Of a DNA stretch of 64,000 bases, positions 59,119 to 64,000 are shown one piece after another; positions within the stretch are counted from its first letter, which is position 1, and each line of letters begins with the position of its first letter. The DNA comes from Dimorphilus gyrociliatus. Taxonomy: Eukaryota; Annelida; Polychaeta; Dinophilidae. The notes under the pieces were generated by a model that was not told where the DNA came from, made no database searches, and was given only the letters and a program-made list of their open reading frames with translations. The stretch covers positions 1,612,001-1,676,000 of the forward strand of contig CAJFCJ010000010.1 in the NCBI GenBank assembly GCA_904063045.1. Reading direction: 5' to 3'. Both the position numbers and the translations under genes were made by a program.

Positions 59119-61057
59119 TTATGACAACTTTTTTGCTCTATTATACAATGAATCGACTACTTTTCCCATACTTTGTATAGTTTCCAAAGAATTGGCGTAA
59201 GTTTCGTCTGTTGGTTGCTCTTCGAAAACTTTCAAAACACCTGTACCTTGATCCAATATTCCAGTGAACTTCTTATCCAATATCATTTGAGACAATTTCT
59301 TCTCTACAGTATCCTATAAAAGATAAATAGTATTAAATTTTCCTCTATCTCATATGTATTTGTGGAGCTACTACCAGGGGCAATTTTATTAAATTGGCAA
59401 TATGCTGGATCTGAACGCGAGAAAATGGTTCAATCAAACGGCATAAATTCTGTTCCATCAAATTGTCATACAAAGAATCCAAGTGACTTTGAACAATTCT
59501 ATCTTGTTGAAGTTGCTGCCTATATTGCTCGACAGTCTATTTGAGAAACATATTGATTAATAAAAGATCAACAATCGTATTTGAAAAGAGTACTTTTTTA
59601 AAGTCAGCTAGAGATCGTTTCTTTGCTGCTGTTGCTATACTTTTCATAGCATCAATTTCTGGACCTTTATATTTTAAAGCTAATTTTCCGCCTACAAGAG
59701 CCTGTACTTCATCAGGCTGGTTCAGCATAATTTTCGACAACAGCATGTACTTGAGGGATATTACAGCCTTTGGGCTATCAATTGAATCGTATCCCTCAAA
59801 AGCTTCATAAAAGTATGAAAAAGCTGTTTTAAAATCTTTTTCATCGGCAGCGTGCAATACTCCTTTAAAATATAAATTTAGTATAATTTGAAATTCCATT
59901 AACTTATAAGACTTATTAAATTACCCGATTGTTCATCCAGATCTGCTTGTAGTTTCGGTGGACAATAAATTCCATTAGCTGTAGTTCTCGCTGATGTCAA
60001 TGCTGCTCTTGCTTTAGCAAAATTATTCAACGCATGATACGTTTTAGACTCAATTAATTGAACCTCAACCAAAAGGGCTTTGTCATCCAATTTTTTTAAT
60101 TCTCGCAGTAGATTGGTTGTTAATTTTATCGCAGAATCGAAGGTGTTGGAGCGATAATATAGGTCGATAAGTCTTACCTAAATAAAAAAATATTAAGGGA
60201 TTAAATGATATATAATAAAATATTTAAAAATTTCAAGTATTTTGCTTTAGTTCTAGCTTTTTTATTTACTTCAAAATATTTAATATGGGCTCAAAAAATA
60301 TGATAGACTAGACTTACCTCAAGTGCTTGTCTCAAGAATGTTCTTCTTTCCTCCTTTGCCCATTCAATGCATTCCTGACACAAGATTATTTCCTTTCCCG
60401 TGGCTGCTTCCATATCTAGAAACTTATCTACCAAACTTCTAACAAGTTTTGCAGCCTTTGCTTTACTAACAAGACGCAGAAATGGTCTAGTAAATTTAAT
60501 TAAACCCGCCAATTCATCAGCCTTTCCTGTAGATGCAAATAAATCTCCTAACTCTATGATAGCTTGCTCCTTTGTTTTAATTTCATCTTCCTTTTGCTCG
60601 TCCACATCTTTCTTCACTATAATGTTTTCATAATTATATTATATCGGATATCTCAAACGGTTTTTTCCACATTTCAAAGGATACATGACGCAGAATATTT
60701 TACAAAGTGAAATTGGACAATAATCTGGCCTTTATATTTTTTAAAAATACTATTTTTAATTGGCTTAATATAAAAAATTTCTCGTTAATAATAATATTGT
60801 ACTAAGAATTTTGTGGTTGAGATGGATTTTGTTTTCAAAATAGATATAATGGGCGATAATTGGAGAATACTGACTCAGCACCGGACGTCATTGTTAAATT
60901 TATTTTTAAAATGTTGAAAATAACAATTTTTACAATTAAATTTAAAAGGAATGATAGATCTACATATATGCTAACCTATTTTACCCAGAACTTCAATTTT
61001 CTGGGGTGTATTCAATGGTTTATATAAACTTTGTTGTTGAACATCACACGACGCCAT
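59119..61057 (-). CDS. PSMD11: 26S proteasome lid subunit Rpn6/PSMD11, with one apparent frameshift
   Basis: Rpn6 is a PCI-domain subunit that clamps the proteasome lid to the base. Exons on the minus strand are 60985-61057, 60318-60616, 59925-60178, 59594-59862, 59375-59536 and 59119-59313. The product would be 416 residues (human 422). Matches include [112 protein letters not shown] and [12 protein letters not shown]. Entering and leaving phases show that exon 3 (254 nt) is one base too long. Reading shifts near 60118-60123, between the residues equivalent to AIKL and TTNLLREL. Removing one A would restore similarity on both sides. Possible causes are a sequence error, a polymorphism or genuine frameshifting. 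All other exons are intact. Confidence 0.9.
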
Positions 61058-62479
61058 TTTGCTTCGGCAAAGATTCTGATATGCGTCACCACTGCTGCGC
61101 GAGTTTTTATCAAAATTTTGTTTTTCGTTCGACATTTCTTATCCAAATGATACTTAGATATTTAAAAAAAAGAAATGTACGTATTCTCACAGCTTTTACT
61201 TTCAAAATTAATTAATCTAGGTGTCACTACTATTCAAAAATATTTAAACGAAATCTTTTATAATATTGGTTATAAAGTACAAATAAATTTTTTTTAAATA
61301 GTAAAAGTTTTTTTTTGATACATTAAAAAAATGTAGAAAGAAGCAGTCTAGAACAAATATGATCTCTTTCATAAGATATCTATAGTTAAGCTCTAAATAA
61401 GAGCCAAAAAAAGACGTTTATAGGATTATCCTACAAATGCTAATACGTTATAGAATTGAGAAAGCACCTTATTAACCTAGCTAAGAATAGTACTCAAGAA
61501 ATCCTAACGAGTATGTTAGCCGTGTTGTTCAGAAAAGGACATTTAATTTAAAAGCATTTGTACACACTTAACAATTGATCACTTTCTGAATATGGAAAAA
61601 AGTAATTTTCAATAAAGGATTGAGGCCCAAACTTATTATTCTTATAAAGGTATTTTAAAGAGATAGACAAGACAATACTTTCCAACCTATTAAAAACTCT
61701 AGACAATATTCTATTCAGTGGGTCAATGTTTAATTATGGGAAAGTAACATAAAAATTTACACGAACAATAATTGAAACTTGTTTTAACTAATAAAAGTTA
61801 AAAGAGCGATAACTAAACATTTGTACAAATACAAACAATTTATGTTTTAAAAAATACCATTTAACAAGAATCTTTTTGAATGTAAAGTCAATAAGAAAGT
61901 CCTTTTTTTCAGTTTTATCAATCAACCATAACATATACTATTTATTGTATCTTTAAAAAGTTCCCTTAATCTCTATTGTTAAAGATTCTTTTTCTTCTTT
62001 TTTTTAATAAAATTGGATAGAATACTGGAAATATTATAGTATTTTAAAGCATTTTTCATATAAATCACTAAATTAAAAATATTATTCAATTTCTTAAAAA
62101 TATGAACAGTAAACGTAAGCGTAATTTGTTATTAACTTTCCCGCCAGAATTACAAGCATGTTCTTTTCTATTTAGTGCTCAATATTAATTTTTAGATTTC
62201 TGGAAGCAAATTAAAAACTTCCGGTTACAAAAATTTTAATTAGAATTTTTTAAATTAATTCATAATAATATTTAAATTATGAAAGATTATAAGTAAAAAG
62301 AAAATCTTTTTTAGTATATTTATTGAGAACTAAATTCTAGTCGTCAATGGTTACAAAGCAAACATGCCGATTCTAAAACTAGTGCAGTGCCGGGAGCAAC
62401 TCAAACAAAAGCTGCACTAGAAGCGTTTGATTTAATTTGATTTTTGGTAAAAGGTATCTAAAAACATTTTGGATAAAAG
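61058..62479. other. Intergenic, PSMD11 to SAXO-like gene
   Basis: About 1.4 kb of AT-rich DNA. The only codon-like stretch is at 62344-62441, listed separately. The frame at 61006-61215 is antisense to PSMD11 exon 1 and is rejected. Confidence 0.45.
62344..62441 (+). other. Possible terminal exon of an unrecognised small gene
   Basis: After a CTAG acceptor-like site at 62340-62343, one frame reads about 32 residues (QWLQSKHADSKTSAVPGATQ and beyond, ending AFDLI) to TGA at 62441. Base composition is clearly less AT-rich than its surroundings. No start codon or partner exon was found and no family is recognised. It ends 38 bp before the SAXO-like ATG. Confidence 0.25.
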
Positions 62480-64000
62480 ATGACGAAGTATTGTATATGT
62501 CAGATTTGTAACTGCGGGTTAGTAAGACGATTAATTCTTTGTTTTGATATTCTTTCCTATTGTTTTGGAATATGAAGACTGAATGGATTTATATCATTGC
62601 ATTATTTTCTATCTTATTCATATAGGAGACATCATTGCCCACTTCATTCACGAGGGCCACTAAGAGCAAGAAGTAGTGGACCTTGTCCAATAACTGAATA
62701 TGCCCAGAGATATAGAGAACACCCTCTTCAAGCTACTAAAACTGCTAAGCCGGACGCAACAGCTTTCCGTAGTGATCAACCACTGGACAATAAAACAACC
62801 CATAGGTAAGACCTGTCAATCCATAGATAATTAGTTTAAACAGAAAATTTACTCTAATACGCTTGTATCATATACTATTATAGACAAATTTTTACGTAGT
62901 TTATTTTAATAGTAACTGATATTATACTCTAAAGATAAGTCTTATCTATAAAAGGAAACAAATTGTGTCTATAAATCATAAACACTTGTACTGTTTTTTA
63001 TGATTATTGAAAAGTGATCTAAAAGCAACTTATCTCTAAATCTTGAATTTTATTATAAATGTTGTTGATATATATTGAGACATTCACGCGACTTTCCAAT
63101 CTTATTAGTGGAATGATGTCACTAAAACAATAAGAAAAAGGCTGAAAAATTCTTATTAATGTCTTTTTAATTGTTTTTTTTTTTGGTTGCCTATAACGTT
63201 TCATTTATTTTCTTTTTCAAATAGAGTTGACTTCATAAAGCATCCTCTTGAGAGGCCTCATGTTCACCAAAGTGAAGATTATAAACCTCCTGAAGGAGAT
63301 TTTGAAGGAATGACTAATTATCGTAAAGATTTTGATCGTAAGTTAATTTTTTATTGATCGTTCGACATAAAAAGTCATTGTATTATTGATATTTCTTAGG
63401 AAAACAAATTAATAGGGCTAAACCAATGAAACCGGCGGATTTAAAGAAATCTTTAGGACCGTTCAAAGGCGAACCAACATATAGAAGTAAGATTTTACAA
63501 CATGCTTTCATAGTCCACCTTACTGTCGATTCTTTTTTTATTCAATTATTCTAATACCTTTTATATTCTTAGCTGACTATAGGAAGTGGCCGATGGAGAG
63601 GAATCTACCAATCATGAAATCTGACTACTCACCACCAGATGCTAAGTTTGAAGGCCTTCCAACTTACAAGAAAGATTATGTCAAATACAATGAACCCCCA
63701 AGGCAGTCAATGAAGCCTCTAGATGTGGCGAAGGGCTCCGATCATCCCTTCGATGATAGAACTGGTTATAGAGATCATTACATTAAACATCCTCTACCTG
63801 AGAAAGAGATTAAAGAAAAGGAAATGTGGAAACCTAACAAAGCTCCTTTGGATGGCTTGTCTAACTATAAAAAAGATTATACAGAGAAATTTGGTGGCCC
63901 CACCGCGAGTTGTAAACCCGATGCGTCTGCTTTCCAGAGCGGAGCGCCACTGGAAGATACCACAACTCACAGGAATGATTTTAAGAAATGGGATGCTGAG
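62480..64000 (+). CDS. SAXO1: Stabilizer of axonemal microtubules (SAXO/FAM154)-like, 5' part
   Basis: Microtubule-inner or microtubule-binding protein of cilia and flagella. Exons 62480-62517, 62636-62805, 63225-63337, 63400-63486 and 63573 to beyond the window join in phase. The N-terminus MTKYCICQICNCGRHHCPLH is the Cys-rich signature of SAXO1/2 (C-x-C-x2-C-x-C, then RHHCP). It is followed by repeats of about 30 residues carrying LTTY/LTNY-like cores: GMTNYRKDF, GEPTYRTDY, GLPTYKKDY, DRTGYRDHY, GLSNYKKDY and DTTTHRNDF. Each repeat has a Pro/Lys spacer with KPxDxxK, and these are the microtubule-binding Mn modules. The 3' end is cut by the window. SAXO1 versus SAXO2 cannot be decided. A ciliary gene fits an animal with motile cilia. 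Confidence 0.9.

Noticed and set aside
1-64000. tRNA, rRNA, CRISPR, insertion sequence or bacterial operon signals
   Set aside because: None recognised; the window is intron-bearing animal DNA and no long terminal or inverted repeats were seen by eye. A dedicated tRNA and repeat scan was not possible.

Overview
This is nuclear DNA from a small-genome animal. Coding exons are separated by many very short GT-AG introns (mostly about 50-85 nt), the non-coding DNA is strongly AT-rich with TA/CT/GATA microsatellites, and the gene content is purely metazoan: CPT2, GULO, eIF1, srGAP, FADS-type desaturase, SCPEP1-like peptidase, G-alpha, RERE/atrophin, GNPTAB, PSMD11 and SAXO. Gene density, intron size and an expansion of peptide-type GPCRs suggest a compact lophotrochozoan, possibly an annelid of the Dimorphilus type. 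The species is an inference; no rRNA or mitochondrial marker is present.

Layout: 1-1.4 kb holds the 3' part of CPT2 (+). 1.65-3.93 kb is a complete 8-exon L-gulonolactone oxidase (+). 4.1-4.7 kb is eIF1 (-). 5.2-16.7 kb carries two huge, uninterrupted, tandem NACHT-LRR (NLR-like) genes (-), the most striking accessory block. 18.4-22.6 kb is an F-BAR/RhoGAP/SH3 srGAP (-). 23.0-26.1 kb is an unrecognised single-pass membrane protein (-). 28.2-30.1 kb is a cytochrome-b5 front-end desaturase (-), divergent from an SCPEP1-like serine carboxypeptidase (+, 30.7-32.3 kb), which is followed by an AprA/PhoPQ-family secreted protein (+, 33.0-35.1 kb). 35.9-38.2 kb is an atypical Gs-like G-alpha (-). 39.7-43.6 kb is a cluster of three intronless related GPCRs (one -, two +). 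43.6-46.6 kb is a gene-poor stretch. 47.4-52.6 kb is RERE/atrophin (+). 53.4-58.3 kb is a 24-exon GNPTAB (-). 59.1-61.1 kb is the proteasome lid subunit Rpn6/PSMD11 (-), with one apparent frameshift. 62.5-64.0 kb is the 5' part of a SAXO-type axonemal microtubule protein (+), cut by the window end.

Most genes are unrelated housekeeping or signalling genes that are simply close together, with no sign of a common pathway. Two blocks look like lineage-specific expansions: the tandem NLR-like pair (probable innate immune sensors) and the three-GPCR cluster. Both are intronless in an otherwise intron-rich neighbourhood. All exon borders were read by eye from reading frame, GT/AG sites and similarity to remembered family sequences, not by alignment software.
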